This document shows, piece by piece, positions 45,347 through 56,190 of a stretch of 64,000 nucleotides of DNA. A program made the position numbers and the translations under genes. Under the pieces are notes generated by a model that was not told the DNA's origin, did not search any database, and saw only the letters and a list, made by a program, of their open reading frames with translations. The stretch covers positions 1 through 64,000 of the forward strand of contig CALSCO010000113.1 of assembly GCA_943704415.1 (NCBI GenBank), written 5' to 3'. Within the stretch, counting starts at the first letter, position 1, and each line of letters opens with the position of its first letter. Source of the DNA: Parvularia atlantis (Eukaryota; Opisthokonta; Rotosphaerida).

Positions 45347-47489
45347 ATGCCGACGATGCGCCCCGCGACGAGCGCGTTCCGCGTTGACGCGCCGGGCGTG
45401 GTGCGCCGCGCCGAATCCGCGTCGGTGGGGCGCTGACGTTTCGACCCGCCGCCGCCCGCCGCCGCCGCGCAGACCTACACCGCGGACGAGATCGTGGCGC
45501 AGTACCGCTACGACGCGACGGCCGTGCGCCGTGACGAGGCCACGGGCCAGTACGTCGTCACGCCGACCGAGACCGCGTTCGAGTTCCACACGAGCACGCG
45601 CGTGCCGCGCCTCGGGTGCGTCAACGCAGGTGCGGCACGGCACCGTCGCTCGTCTCACGCCACGCAACGGGGCCGAAAGGCTCATGCTCGTCGGCCTCGG
45701 CGGCAACAACGGCACGACGGTGACAGCGGGCGTGCTCGCGAACCGGCTGTGCGTCGCGCGACGGCCGTGCGCCGCGGTGTCGTTCTCACGCACTGGCACG
45801 CGCGCGCCAGCGGACTGTCGTGGCGCACGCGCTCGGGCCTGCAGAAGGCCAACTACTACGGCTCGCTCACGCAGGCCTCGACGCTGCACCTTGGCCGCGA
45901 CGCCGATGGGCACGACGTGCACGTGCCCTTCAGTCAGATCCTGCCGATGGTGCACCCGAACGACCTCGTCGTCGGCGGCTGGGACATCAGCGGCCTCGAC
46001 CTCGCCGCGGCGATGGAGCGCGCGCAGGTGCTCGAGCCGGACCTGCAGCGGCAGCTCGCGCCGACGATGCGCGCGATGGCGCCGTGGCCGTCGGTCTGCT
46101 ACCCGGACTTTATCGCCGCAAACCAAGCCGAGCGCGCCGACAACGTGCTGCCGGGCTCAAAGCGCGAGCACCTCGAGCGCGTGCGCAGCGACATACGGTT
46201 CGCGCGCGCGCGCGCGCGGTGGCGCGGGGCGATGGCGGCTGACATGACGCTCGGGCGCAGGCGCTTCAAGGGCGACAACGCGCTCGACGCAGTTGTCGTG
46301 CTCTGGACGGCCAACACCGAGCGCTTTGCCGAGCTCGTGCCGGGCGTGAACGACACCGCGGACAGGTGCGCGCGCACCGCACCGACGCCGTCAGCGGCCG
46401 ACTTGTGCCGACGCACGCACGTGCAGCCTACTCGCGGCCATTGAGCGCGGCGAACGCGAGATCGCCCCGTCGACCATCTTCGCCGTCGCGTGCATCCTCG
46501 AGGGCGTGCCGTTCATCAACGGGTCGCCGCAAAACACGTTTGTGCCGGGCTGCGTCGAGCTCGCGGAGCGGCACCAGGTGCGTGCCGCGCAGCCGCCGCC
46601 TCTGCACAGCTGACCTTGGCGAGCCAGTCGTTCATCGCCGGCGACGACTTCAAGAGCGGCCAGACCAAGATGAAGTCGGTGCTGGTCGACTTTCTCGTCG
46701 GCGCGGGCATCAAGCCGCTCTCGATCACGAGCTACAACCACCTGGGCAACAACGACGGGCGGGTGCGCGCGCGCGCGCGCGCGCGCATCTGACAGGAGCT
46801 CAGCGCTCGGCCGCACGCGCAGAACCTCTCGGCGCCGTCGCAGTTCCGCTCCAAGGAGATCTCGAAGAGCAACGTCGTCGACGACATGGTCGCGTCCAAC
46901 CCGATCCTGTACGGCCCCGGCGAGCACCCGGATCACGTCGTCGTAATCAAGTACGTGCCCGCGGTCGGCGACAGCAAGGTGTGATCCGCATGCGCGTGCA
47001 CGGCTCGCGCGCAACGCTCACATGCTGTGCACTCAGCGCGCCCTAGACGAGTACTACAACGAGATCTTCCTGGGCGGGCGCAACACGATCGCGATGCACA
47101 ACACGTGCGAGGACAGGTGCGTGCTCGCTTGCGCCGCGGCTAGCTCGCGCCTGACACACCGGGCACGCAGCCTGCTCGCCGCGCCGCTCATCATCGACCT
47201 CGCCATCCTCGCCGAGCTCTGCACGCGCATCCGCTACCGCCAGTTCCCGCACAAGCACGCCAACGCCAACGCCTACGCCAACGGCAACGGCCATATCGAC
47301 AGCGCGACCCTGCACGGCCTCTACCCGGTGCTCTCGGTCCTGTCGTACCTGCTCAAGGCGCCCAGGGTCCGCCGCGGCGCGCCCGTCGTCAACTCGCTGT
47401 TCAAGCAGCGCGCCGCGCTCGAGAACCTGTTCCGGGCGTGCGTGGGCCTGCCGCCGCAGAGCGACCTGCGGCTGGAGGAGCGTTTGTGA
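45347..47489 (+). CDS. INO1: Inositol-3-phosphate synthase
   Basis: The start [17 protein letters not shown] leads, over an intron, to [20 protein letters not shown] and [13 protein letters not shown]. The NAD-binding motif is [17 protein letters not shown]. Further signatures are [110 protein letters not shown] and [20 protein letters not shown]. The enzyme isomerises glucose-6-phosphate to inositol-3-phosphate, the first step of inositol synthesis in the cytosol. It feeds phosphatidylinositol and so the GPI pathway of the nearby PIG-P. About eight introns are present. A GNG-type Asn-rich insert ([16 protein letters not shown]) interrupts the last domain. Confidence 0.95.
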
Positions 47490-47846
47490 CGCGGGCTGAG
47501 TTCTTAATGTTGAAAGTTTGAGCGCACTGCAGTGGCACTTTTGTTACGGCGTTCGGATGCGCTTCGGGCGTCGCCCTCGGCTGCGGCCCGCGCGCCTCGG
47601 CGTCGATGGCCGCATGCGCGGCGACGGGCCACGTGTTCCTGCACGTGCCGCGGTCCTGCGTGTGAGCGGGGCGGCAGCGAAAGGAATCGGCCGGGTGACT
47701 GTCGTGCACAAGCCTATGAATCCACTGAACGCCGCTGAGGCGGCATCGGCCGTGTCGGCGTCGAGCGCCGACGACCTGGCGAGTGCCGACCTGCTTACGT
47801 TGTATGCCTGCGAGAGTCGTGCATGTATTCTCTCTGTGACTGACGC
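47490..47846. other. Convergent 3' intergenic region between INO1 and ABHD11
   Basis: These 357 bp separate two convergent stop codons and should contain both 3' UTRs. The first part (tgagttcttaatgttgaaag) is less GC-rich than the genes. No coding or RNA feature is supported. Confidence 0.35.
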
Positions 47847-48864
47847 TCACGGCTCCGTCACAAACCGCACGAGCTCGTCCATGAACCGTTGCGGCTGCTC
47901 GGCGTGGACCCAGTGCCCTGTACGTGCGTGCGCACGCGTGCGTGCCACGTGAATGAACTTGCCGCCGCGCTGCCCGGCGTTGCCGCACCGGCGTCAATGC
48001 CGACAAAGGCCGTGCGCGCTGACGGGAAGAGCGCGCGGATGATCGGGTGGTGCACGGGGCGGACGTAGCGGCCCTTGCTGCCTGCACCCTGCTGCATGAG
48101 TGCGCGATCACGGTGCGAGCATGCCGCACCGTAGATGATGAGCGCGGGCCGGTCGAATGGGCGCAGAGCCTCGCCCGAGGGCAGAGCGACGGGGAAGGCC
48201 TTGATCTCGTCAATGGCGCGGCTGAGCGCGTCGACGTTGTTGCGCACGACGAGTGCGCCATCGGCCGGGTCGGCCACGAGGTTGGTGAGGAGGAACTGGC
48301 GCACGGCCGAGTCGGGCACGGTCTCGCGCAGGAGCTCGTCGGCGACGCGGCGCGAGGGTACGCGCGCAGCGTGGAGGCGCTGCAGCTCAGCGGCGTAGAA
48401 GGCAAATACGCTGCCGTCGCTGTAGCTAACGGGGGCGATGTCGACGAGCACGACGCGGCGCAGCCGCCCGGGGCGCCACAGGGCCATCAGCGCGGCTGCC
48501 TTGCCGCCCTGCCCGTGGGTGCGCGGATCCGTGTGAGGCGAGCGAGGCGAGCGAGACGCGGCACCATCGAGTGGCCGACGACATCGACCTCGTCCAGCCC
48601 CAGCCGCGCCAGTAGCGCGTCGACGTCGGCGGCCATCTCGGCGTAGGCCTGCCCGGGCACGTACGGCGCATGCGGGCTCTCGCCGTGGTTGCGCAGGTCG
48701 CAGGCGACGACGGGCGCACCGAGCGTGCGCGCGAGGGCCTTCTGCAGCGACTTCCAGTTGCCCTTGGAGCCGAACAGGCCGTGCAGGATCACGAGCGGCA
48801 CGGCCCCGGGCGCGCGCGTCGCGGCCGCCTCGACGGCGCAAGCGAGCGGCACGGGCGCGATCAT
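47847..48864 (-). CDS. ABHD11: ABHD11-like alpha/beta hydrolase
   Basis: The start is MIAPVPLACAVEAAATRAP. The fold begins PLVILHGLFGSKGNWKSLQK (oxyanion HGLFG), then VACDLRNHGESPHAPYVPG. The nucleophile elbow is split by an intron: VDVVGHSM | GGKAAALMAL gives GHSMGG with Ser as nucleophile. VVLVDIAPVSYSDG follows, then FDRPALIIYG and the catalytic His in HWVHAEQPQRFMDELVRFVT at the end. DIAPV and the HWVHAE-P motif are characteristic of ABHD11/YbfF. Human ABHD11 is mitochondrial and protects the 2-oxoglutarate dehydrogenase lipoyl group. No clear presequence is visible here. It is head-to-head with the small membrane protein, 43 bp apart. Confidence 0.9.
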
Positions 48865-48907
48865 CGATCAGCAACGGTGTGCGCAGCACTTGTCACTTGA
48901 ACAGCAG

Positions 48908-49289
48908 ATGTCGCGCACGCCTGTGCACTCGCCGTTCGGCGCGTTCCGCCCGTCGCTCGCGCCGCGCGCGCCGTGGACGCCGCTGCAGGTGGTCGTCGTG
49001 GCGGCGATCGCGGCCGTCGTCTTCATCGGTGCGCGCGTGCGCGTCCGCCTGCGGTCGATGGACTCACGTTGCGTCAGGCCCCAAGAAGATCATCCCGCGC
49101 ATCGTCGACACGTTCAAGCAGACGCGCGAGGCCATCGAGGAGGCTGCAGGCGAGAAGCCAGCCGTGCCGACGAACGCGCCGACAAACACGCCGACGAACT
49201 CGACGACGAACGCGACGACGAACGCGACAAGCGCCGCGCCACAGCAGCCTGTCCAGCCGACTCAGCCGAAGCAGCCTCCTCAGGCATGA
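48908..49289 (+). CDS. Small single-pass membrane protein, unknown
   Basis: The start MSRTPVHSPFGAFRPSLAP leads into one transmembrane helix (LQVVVVAAIAAVVFIG). A 49-nt intron then joins it to PKKIIPRIVDTFKQTREAIE, an amphipathic charged helix. The tail is Asn/Thr/Pro/Gln-rich (repeats of TNAPTNTPTN type) and ends QPPQA. The length is about 110 residues. No family is recognised. The basic amino terminus followed by one helix would suit an organelle or ER membrane protein. It starts 43 bp from ABHD11 on the other strand. Confidence 0.7.
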
Positions 49290-49311
49290 GCACTGTCCTG
49301 TACAGCGGCGG

Positions 49312-50454
49312 CTACCGTTTCGCTCGCTTCACCCGCTGATGCAGCAGCGCCAGCCGCGCGTCGCCACCAGCGCCGAGCCCCGCCGTGCTGCCCGCCGCGA
49401 GCCCGCGCGGCACAATCGGCTCGAGCAGCGCGTCGGCCGCGCGCGCCGGCGCACCGAGGGCCTCGCCGGGCCGCCAGCCCATGCGCCGCAGCAGTCGGTT
49501 GCCGACGTTGGCCTCGTCTAGCGGCACGTCGACCCCGCTCACCTCGTCCGGCCCACGCGCGGCCGCCGCGACCTCGTCCAGGTCCGTCCCGACGAGGCGA
49601 CGCCGCTCGGCCGCGCGGTCGCGGTACCCTGGCGGCGCGGGCGGCGCGGCCGCGGTGTCGCCGAGCAGCGTGCGCTTGAGCTGGCGCAGACCCTGGCGCC
49701 ACGGCACGGCGCCCTCGACAACGGGAGCAGCAGCACCAGAAGCAGCAGGCGCAGCCGTGTCGGGCAGGTGCAGCGACACGAAGCGTCGCCACAGACAGCC
49801 GTCGCACACCGGCTGCGCGGGCGGGTGCCAGTGCGCCTGCAGCGCCGTCGAGCCGATCTCGACGACGTCGCCGTGCGCCAGCAGCCGCGGCGGGGCGCCA
49901 CCACCGGTGTCGCGGCGGTCGGCGACGCCGAAGCGCGCCTCGTGCGGGTCGTAGAAGAAGCTCGCGTGCAGCTCGGCCACGTCGTCGTCGCCGTCAAGCA
50001 CGATGCGTGGACCAGCAGCCGCCGTCGCGGCCGGCGTCCGGCCCACGTCCGCGCCGAGGCTGCTGACGACGTACAGCGCGTTGGCCGGCACGGCGGATGC
50101 GCGCGTCGCCTGCACGACGAGCCGGAGCTGCGGCGGCCAGACGTCCGCGTCGACGCCGTGCCAGTCGGGCAGCAGCACGCCCGAGTCGGCATCACGCCAC
50201 AGGCCGTACGTCGCGTCGAAGACGGCGCGATCGCGCGCGTCCTCTGTCGTCGCTGCTGCTGCGTCCGCTGCTGTCGAAGCATCCGCAAACGGGTAGATGT
50301 ACGCGAGCTGCTCGTGGTCGAAGTAGAAGTAGGCGCCGGGCGCGTCCGGGTGGAAGCACCACTCGGTGCTCTGCGACTCCCAGAAGCCGCGCGCCTCGCT
50401 GTAGACAAAGTCGCTCGGCGCCGCGTGGTCGGGCTCATCGGCAGCAGCACTCAT
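49312..50454 (-). CDS. AGGF1-like protein with OCRE-like, FHA and G-patch domains
   Basis: A single uninterrupted frame starts MSAAADEPDHAAPSDFVYSE. The amino part has aromatic repeats (GAYFYFDHEQLAYIYPF, FDATYGLWRDADSGVLLPD) of OCRE type. An FHA domain follows: LYVVSSLGADVGRTP, DDVAELHASFFYDPHEARFG, LAHGDVVEIGSTALQAHW. A CxxC motif (QPVCDGCLWRRF) comes next. The G-patch reads NVGNRLLRRMGWRPGEALGA. This order matches AGGF1/VG5Q-type proteins, which are nuclear and probably linked to RNA processing. The lack of introns is unusual for this region. The stop is 22 bp from the convergent small membrane protein gene. Confidence 0.83.
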   Translation of the reverse strand: MSAAADEPDHAAPSDFVYSEARGFWESQSTEWCFHPDAPGAYFYFDHEQLAYIYPFADASTAADAAAATTEDARDRAVFDATYGLWRDADSGVLLPDWHGVDADVWPPQLRLVVQATRASAVPANALYVVSSLGADVGRTPAATAAAGPRIVLDGDDDVAELHASFFYDPHEARFGVADRRDTGGGAPPRLLAHGDVVEIGSTALQAHWHPPAQPVCDGCLWRRFVSLHLPDTAAPAASGAAAPVVEGAVPWRQGLRQLKRTLLGDTAAAPPAPPGYRDRAAERRRLVGTDLDEVAAAARGPDEVSGVDVPLDEANVGNRLLRRMGWRPGEALGAPARAADALLEPIVPRGLAAGSTAGLGAGGDARLALLHQRVKRAKR

Positions 50455-50492
50455 CGGCAGCACGCATCGCAGCGGAAAGACAACTCAACTGG

Positions 50493-51074
50493 TCACAACT
50501 CCTCGTCTACGTCGTCCGCAGCTGCTGCTGCTACCGGTGCGGCCACAGCAGGGGCGGACGTCCCGACGAGGCCGTGCAGGTGCCGCCGCAGACGCTCCAA
50601 CACGACCTCGTTCTTGGCGCTGAACAGGAACGCGCCCTGCCCGCGCACGTCCAGCCGCAGGTGCACCGCCTGCCTCGGCTCGGCAGTTTTCTGCGGAGAC
50701 GCAGCTGTCAGGTGCTGCGCTTGTGAGCCCACGCCCGGCGCACCCGCTCTGTCGACGGCTTGCGGTACAGCACGCTGCCCAGCAGCTCGTCCATCTCGAT
50801 CTCGTCGTCCGGGAACACGCTGTTGTCGCGCTCGGCCGGGTCCACGACGGCGATTGGCAGCCTGCACGCGCGGTCAGCCGCGGCACTGCAGCGCAAGCGC
50901 AGCCGGCGACGTCACTGGAAGTCGATCAGCGCCAGGCCCGACAGGACCGTGAGCATGATCGCAAAGTACTCGGGGTCGCGCATGAGCGCGTCCGACGCGT
51001 ACAGCTGCGCGAGCGTGTACCGGTTGCCGCCCGCCGTGACTGGTGCGCCTGCAACACGTGCGCGCTCAGAGGCT

Positions 51075-51154
<80 letters not shown>

Positions 51155-53981
51155 GCACACACGCCCACAACGCGCACCTGCCATGGCCGCGGCGTGCAGG
51201 GCCTCGAGGCACTCGGTCAGCGTGTACATCGACGAGGACGTGGCGGGCGCGTGCCCGCTGCTCCGGTTGAGCGCGAGCCGGATCCACGCCTGGCACAGCA
51301 GCGAGTCGTCGCTCGGCAGGTCGAGCGACTGCAAGTACGCCGTGTCGTCCCTGATCACCCGGCGCGTCAGCACAAGCAGCGCGACGCTACTCGGCGCACT
51401 TGGGGATCATCGGCTTAAGCACGGCGTCCCAGAAGACCGCGCGCCGGGCCGCGCCGCGGAACAGCGAGAAGGCGTCCGGCGCCGTCCCAAAGCCGTGCTT
51501 GAGGCACAGCTCTATCCGCTCCGCGAGGTTCTCGACGGCTGCGCGCGCACATTGCCCGTCAGCGCCATCCGTCCGCGCACACAAGACGGCGCGCACCGGG
51601 TGTCAGTTCGCCCACCGTCACGAGCGACTTGCTGGCACGACTGGGCTCGCTGTCCGGCCCACCCGCCCGTACGGTCTTGGGGATGAGCCCGTGCAGCTTC
51701 TGCGCTCGGACGGCTCCATGAGATGCCGTGGCGCACAACGCAGCCCGCCCGCACCTGCACGGCCATCTGCAGCTCGTCGCACAGCATCTGCTTGACCTGC
51801 AGCTCGCTCACGATCGTGCGCGGGTTGCGCACGGGGTTCTGCGCGGGCCATCGCGTTGGCTGCGTGACGCGTGAGGGCCGACGGACAGTGACGCACCGGA
51901 TTGCGCTGCACCAGTGCCTGCGGCAACATGAGAGACGGGCTCTTGGCGTAGACGCTCTCCTGCGTCTTCAGCACGACGTATGCGCCATATGCCTGCTCCT
52001 CTTGGTTGATCTCGCGCAGCTCGCGGAAGCTGCGATGCGCGCGTGTGACTGCTGGTCCACGCACACGCACACAGCGCACCTTGTCAAGTCGCCCACGGCA
52101 AAGCTGAAGCGGAAGCGCCGCACGCCGTGCACTTTCACCAGCGGATCGCTCTTGAGCGGCTCGAAGTAGATGCTGTGCGCGGCGGAACGGTCAGGCGGGG
52201 CCGCGAACCGGCCGGACCGCGCACGCACCGGCTGTGCGTGAACACGAGCACGCCGCTTACGTCGCCGTACGCGCTCTGGCTCTTGACTAGCTCGCGCAGC
52301 TGCACCTGGCGTGCGGGCAGCGCATGAGCGGCTCAGCGGCGCGTGGCGAGCAACGAGACGCACGAGCGCAGTCGACGTGGACGAGCGCGAGGTCCGCGCT
52401 GGCCGTGTGGCGGGCGACGTCGCCGTTGGTAATGCGGCGCGGGGCGATGCGGGCGCGTCCTCGGGCTCGTCCGCAAAGTCGTCGTTGCCGAGCTCGTCGT
52501 CGCGCAGGTAGTCGGGCACGCGGTCCTGCACGATGAACGGCGACAGGTGGCGCTTGCCGAGCTCGTTCACCTGCCTGGCGCCCGCACCCCACAGCATGAG
52601 CGCTGGACGCACGTGCGCGCTCATTGTCATCACCTTGCCAGGTCGTCGTAGTCCTCCAGCGACGTGCACAGGAACCCAAGCAGCAGCGACGGGTCGATCT
52701 GGTTGTGGCGCAGACGCAGCGGCGCATGGTTTACCTGGAAGCTGCGTAGCTTGTCCTGCACGGCGCGTGTCAGCCGCCAGCCCTGGAACGCGCCCGCCGA
52801 CGAGACACGCACCATGCCGCACGCCTTGAGGTCGGGCAGCGGCACCATCGGCTGGGTCGTGTGCGGGTCCAGGTAGTAAAAGTGCTGCGCGTCGCTGCCG
52901 AAGAAGAACATGGCCTGGTGCGCCGTCTGGCCGTTGCGGTACCTCTGCAGGCCTGCGTCCCACAGGCGTGAGCAAGGCGCGCCGCGGCCAAGCCTCGCTC
53001 GCGCACACACGCACCGAGGTTGGACCCGATGCGCGCCGCGAGCAGGTTGCCCTGCTTGGCTCCGACAAAGCCCACAAACTGCCGCATGCGAAAGTACTCG
53101 CACATGGCTGGGATATACTCGGCGTTCAGCGTGAGGCCGAGGCGCAGCGGGATCAGGATAAGCAAGCCGCGCGCGTCGCCCGCCGCATCGACGAGCTTGG
53201 CGACCTCGGAGCGGTACACGGAGCCGTCGCGGCAGAGCAGCGCGCCCGTGTCGAACGGGTGGTGCTCCTGCATGAGCGACGCGACGACCTGCGCGCACGA
53301 CGTCGGGCTGTGCCACTGGCCGACGCTCGTCTTGTAAAACTCGCCTGTGATCGCCAGCTGGTGGATCGAGTAGGGCGCGCTCGGCGCGGGCGTGTCGTGA
53401 AACCACGAGAGCATGGTGCGGTACACGCCAAAGACCTCGGCCGCGTCGGTGTCATCGCCCATAACGAGCCCCGCCACGCTCTGCTTCATCTGCAGCAGGC
53501 GCTGCGCGTAGTGCGGCCCGAGCCGTCGCCGCAACAGCGCCTCGGCGAGCAGCATCTGCGCCGAGCGCAGGACGCAGCCCCACGACGTGTCGGCCTGACG
53601 CCGATGTCAGCGCGCACCCACGTCTGATATCGCTCTCACCGCGCGTACCGTTAGGTTCGTGTGCCCGATCGGCGCGAAGCCCGAGCGGTAGCTCAGCCAC
53701 GGCCGCTGGCCGTACTCGGTCAGGAACGCCGTCGCGGCGGCGCGCTGCGCCTCGGTCCACGCCGCGCTGCCGCCTGCGCCGCCGCTTCCGCTCCCGCCTA
53801 ATCCACCGGCACCGCCGAGCAGCGTCGACGACGCGGCCTGGAAGAGCGCGAACGCGGGCGATGCGGCCGGCGCGACGAGCGTCGTGGGTGGCGTGGCCGG
53901 CGCCACGCCCAGCAGCGCTTCAGGCGGCACGTCGGCGCAAACGCGCCCTCCCGCGAAGTGCACCGTGCTGAGCGGCACCAT
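50493..53981 (-). CDS. ATG4 cysteine protease fused to GRAM-like and RUN domains
   Basis: The ATG4 part shows RPWLSYRSGFAPIGHTNLT spliced in frame to ADTSWGCVLRSAQMLLAEAL (catalytic Cys). Then come SIHQLAITGEFYKTSVGQWH, QFVGFVGAKQGNLLAARIG, MFFFGSDAQHFYYLDPHTTQ (catalytic Asp and His), IDPSLLLGFLCTSLEDYDDL and LGKRHLSPFIVQD. Without a stop, a 71-nt intron (52306-52376, phase 0) joins ASADLALVH to VQLRELVKSQSAYGDVSGVL. That is a GRAM-like start continuing IYFEPLKSDPLVKVHGVRRF. Further phase-consistent introns lead to VSELQVKQMLCDELQMAVQ and a RUN domain: VENLAERIELCLKHGFGTAP, LCQAWIRLALNRSSGH, LYASDALMRDPEYFAIMLTV. The tail ends ADDVDEEL. ATG4 processes and delipidates ATG8; RUN domains bind Rab/Arf-type GTPases. 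I know no described ATG4 with these domains. The start (53979-53981) is the first plausible ATG. Confidence 0.82.
51079..51150. repeat. (AC)36 microsatellite inside a RUN-domain intron
   Basis: About 36 AC units (GT on the coding strand) lie inside the 129-nt intron 51049-51177 of the ATG4-GRAM-RUN gene, explaining why that intron is longer than its neighbours. Imperfect AC/GC units extend to about 51161. Confidence 0.95.
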
Positions 53982-54027
53982 CGACTTTCGATACTGTGAC
54001 ACCGCATTAACTGGAGGGGCACCTGAT

Positions 54028-54593
54028 ATGGCGGCGAACCTTTTGATGTCGCGCCTCGTTCGTTCTCCTCGAGCGCGGCCTCGCTGTGCACGTCGGCCAC
54101 AAGCACCCGGTGTTCCCGGCGTTGACCGCGACGGTCGCCGATCGAGCGGACGCGACGGGCGAAGCGCTCTCCGCTCAGTGCGCCGACGCCGCACCGAGCG
54201 CCGCACCGAGCGCCGCACCCAGCACCTCGGTCGTCGACGGCGGCGTGGCGTGCTCGGTCTGCGGGCAGACGTTCGTCAGCAAGTTAGGTGCAGCAATTCA
54301 CATGGGCCGCGTGCATCGTCGACCGGGTGCGGCGCCGCAGCCTGCCCGCGCAGGTCGTGTTTGCGCCTGTCGTGCAGCCTGCGCCCGCGCTGCTTAGTGC
54401 CGCCATCGAGCGCATCCGCTTCGCCGTCAAGGATACGCTGCTGCGCTTCGCTCGGCCGCAGCAGGGCAACCGCGTGCGCGAGCGTGCTGGTCGCGCGCAG
54501 CTACGCCCGCGGCATGTTCACCATGTCGTTCTGCGCAACCTGCACCTCGTCGCGCACGGTGACCGCGCCCGCACCCGTGCCCGCTGCGCCTGA
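54028..54593 (+). CDS. Hypothetical protein with C2H2-like finger; limits uncertain
   Basis: A plausible coding stretch reads ERGLAVHVGHKHPVFPALTA, an Ala/Pro/Ser repeat and CSVCGQTFVSKLGAAIHMGR. A 43-nt intron (GTGCAT...GCGCAG) then leads to VVFAPVVQPAPALLSAAIER and IRFAVKDTLLRFARPQQGNR, ending at a TGA (54591-54593). The first ATG (54028, MAANLLMSRLVRSPRARPR) looks like a presequence, but it is not in frame with the finger, so a small intron or a frame break is missing. The finger has the two cysteines and only one clear histidine. It would be divergent from the ATG4 fusion gene with 46 bp between the starts. No family is recognised. Confidence 0.35.
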
Positions 54594-54643
54594 GCCCGCA
54601 CCCGCCGCGCCCGCGCCCCAACCGCCTAGTGTTTCTGCATGAA

Positions 54644-56190
54644 CTACTTGGACTTGAACACAACATGATGGACGCGGTTGGTGAGGAGGGGAGGGGGTCT
54701 GTACAGGGAGCGGTTCTCCTTCTCCATCGTCGTCAGCACGGCCGACTTGCGAAGGGAACCGCCCCCGTGTGTGGTGTGGGTAAAGTAGAACGAAGCGTGT
54801 TGATGATTCTTCTTCTCAACGGGCTCGGTTGAGAGGTGGCTCAGCGGCACACCGAGCTTGGCGCACGTGCGCAAATGGTCACCGAGATGGGCGATCAGGG
54901 CATGGAGGTACGGTGTCACCGGCACAGGCGCGCCGGCGATGACTTTGTCCGTGTCCTCCATGCGGGCGGGAGCATCTTGGTCAACAGCCGGCATGGGCTG
55001 ACCGAAGACGAGATCAACGACGTGGAGGTGTGTGCACATTCGCGCATGCGGCTGAGCGCGTGCCTCACCCGTGCGCTGCATCAGAACTCTGCACGTGCCT
55101 TCCTGCGCGGCCTCGCGACGTCGGGCAGTGACCCTGGCCGCCCGTACGCGCGCGAATTGGGACACGTTCATCGTCGTTTATGACGCGGCCAAGTCCAGCT
55201 TCTGCAGCAGCGCGTACTTGGCCGGCCGGCGCAGGCTCGTCCAGTTCAGAGATCCTGTGAGACGTCAGTGCACGTGCGCGTGAATGCGTGAGCGCACCGG
55301 ACGCCGTGCCCGTCGCCTCGTCACGCGACGCCCAAAAGTTGATGGTCACACCGACATCGGCAGCGGCGGTGGTGAGGGCGGCAACTGCGGTCGCGTGGCA
55401 TGTGCGCGAACGCGTGGCGGACATGGTTGTAGTCCTTGCCGCACGCGAGCAGGGCGACGGGCAGCTGCGCGTCGGGCGTGCGGTTCATGTCGGTCCCGGT
55501 CACGATCGCGACAGTGACCATCGTGTGGGTGACCGAGCCCACGCGGCGGCCGTCGCCCGAAAACTACCCGGCGAGGTATGAGTGCACGCACAGGTCATGC
55601 GCGCGCGCACTTTCAGCAGGGGGCGCGTCGGCTTGGGTACCATGCCCCGCAGCACGTGCGTCAGCAACGGGCGCAGCGGGCGGCGCCAGGCGTCGTTTAG
55701 GCCCTCCACGCGCTATATCGGCACCGCGCGCCATCTCCTCCGTCTCGCCGCTTGCGCTCCTCGGCCACTGCGTCGCACGCGATGTTCAGCAGCGAGCAGA
55801 GTGCCGCACGCTTGTGCACCCCGATACTCGCGCGCCATTTCAGGCGTGAGCGCGGCCAGGGCGCGGTACGCGTCGCGGCTGCAGCCTGTGCTGTCCAGCA
55901 CGTGGACGGCCTTGGCGAGGCGGGCACGGGCCTCCTTGTTCTGCAAGCGTGTCTCAGAGACCAGCGCGACCAGAGCGCGCGCACGCACCGGCATGTCGTT
56001 CGGGCCAAGCGAGTGGTCGTCGTCGAACGTCATGCGCACGCGCTCGCCGGCAAAGTTGGCGTCGATGCCCAGCAGCGTGGCGTCGTCCACGGCATTGCGC
56101 TTGCAGGACTCGTTGAATGCCGCACGTGCGTCGCTGGTCACAGAGCGCCGCACGCCCCACACGTCTTGGACGTGTACTCCTCCGTGCATG
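54644..56190 (-). mobile_element. Remnant of a DNA-transposon protein (transposase-like), family unassigned
   Basis: Several minus-strand segments look like pieces of one large transposon protein. They are ARAAFNESCKRNAVDDATLL, HVLDSTGCSRDAYRALAALT joined by a splice-like step to AREYRVAEERKRRDGG, GLNDAWRRPLRPLLTHVLRG, and FSGDGRRVGSVTHTMVTVAI with PVALLACGKDYN. The carboxy part is VTPYLHALIAHLGDHLRTCA, PLSHLSTEPVEKKNHQHASF and AVLTTMEKENRSLYRPP. Patterns such as D-G-R-x-V-G-x-x-x-H-T-M, PYLHxL and VEKKNH recur in eukaryotic DNA-transposon proteins, but I cannot name the superfamily. The blocks sit in different frames and the middle is missing (GVTINFWASRDEATGTASG ends soon after), so the element is decayed. 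The composition is less GC-biased than in the host genes. I found no clear terminal inverted repeats. Confidence 0.5.

Noticed and set aside
51079-51161. Transposon end or telomere-like sequence
   Set aside because: It is a plain AC dinucleotide microsatellite inside an intron.
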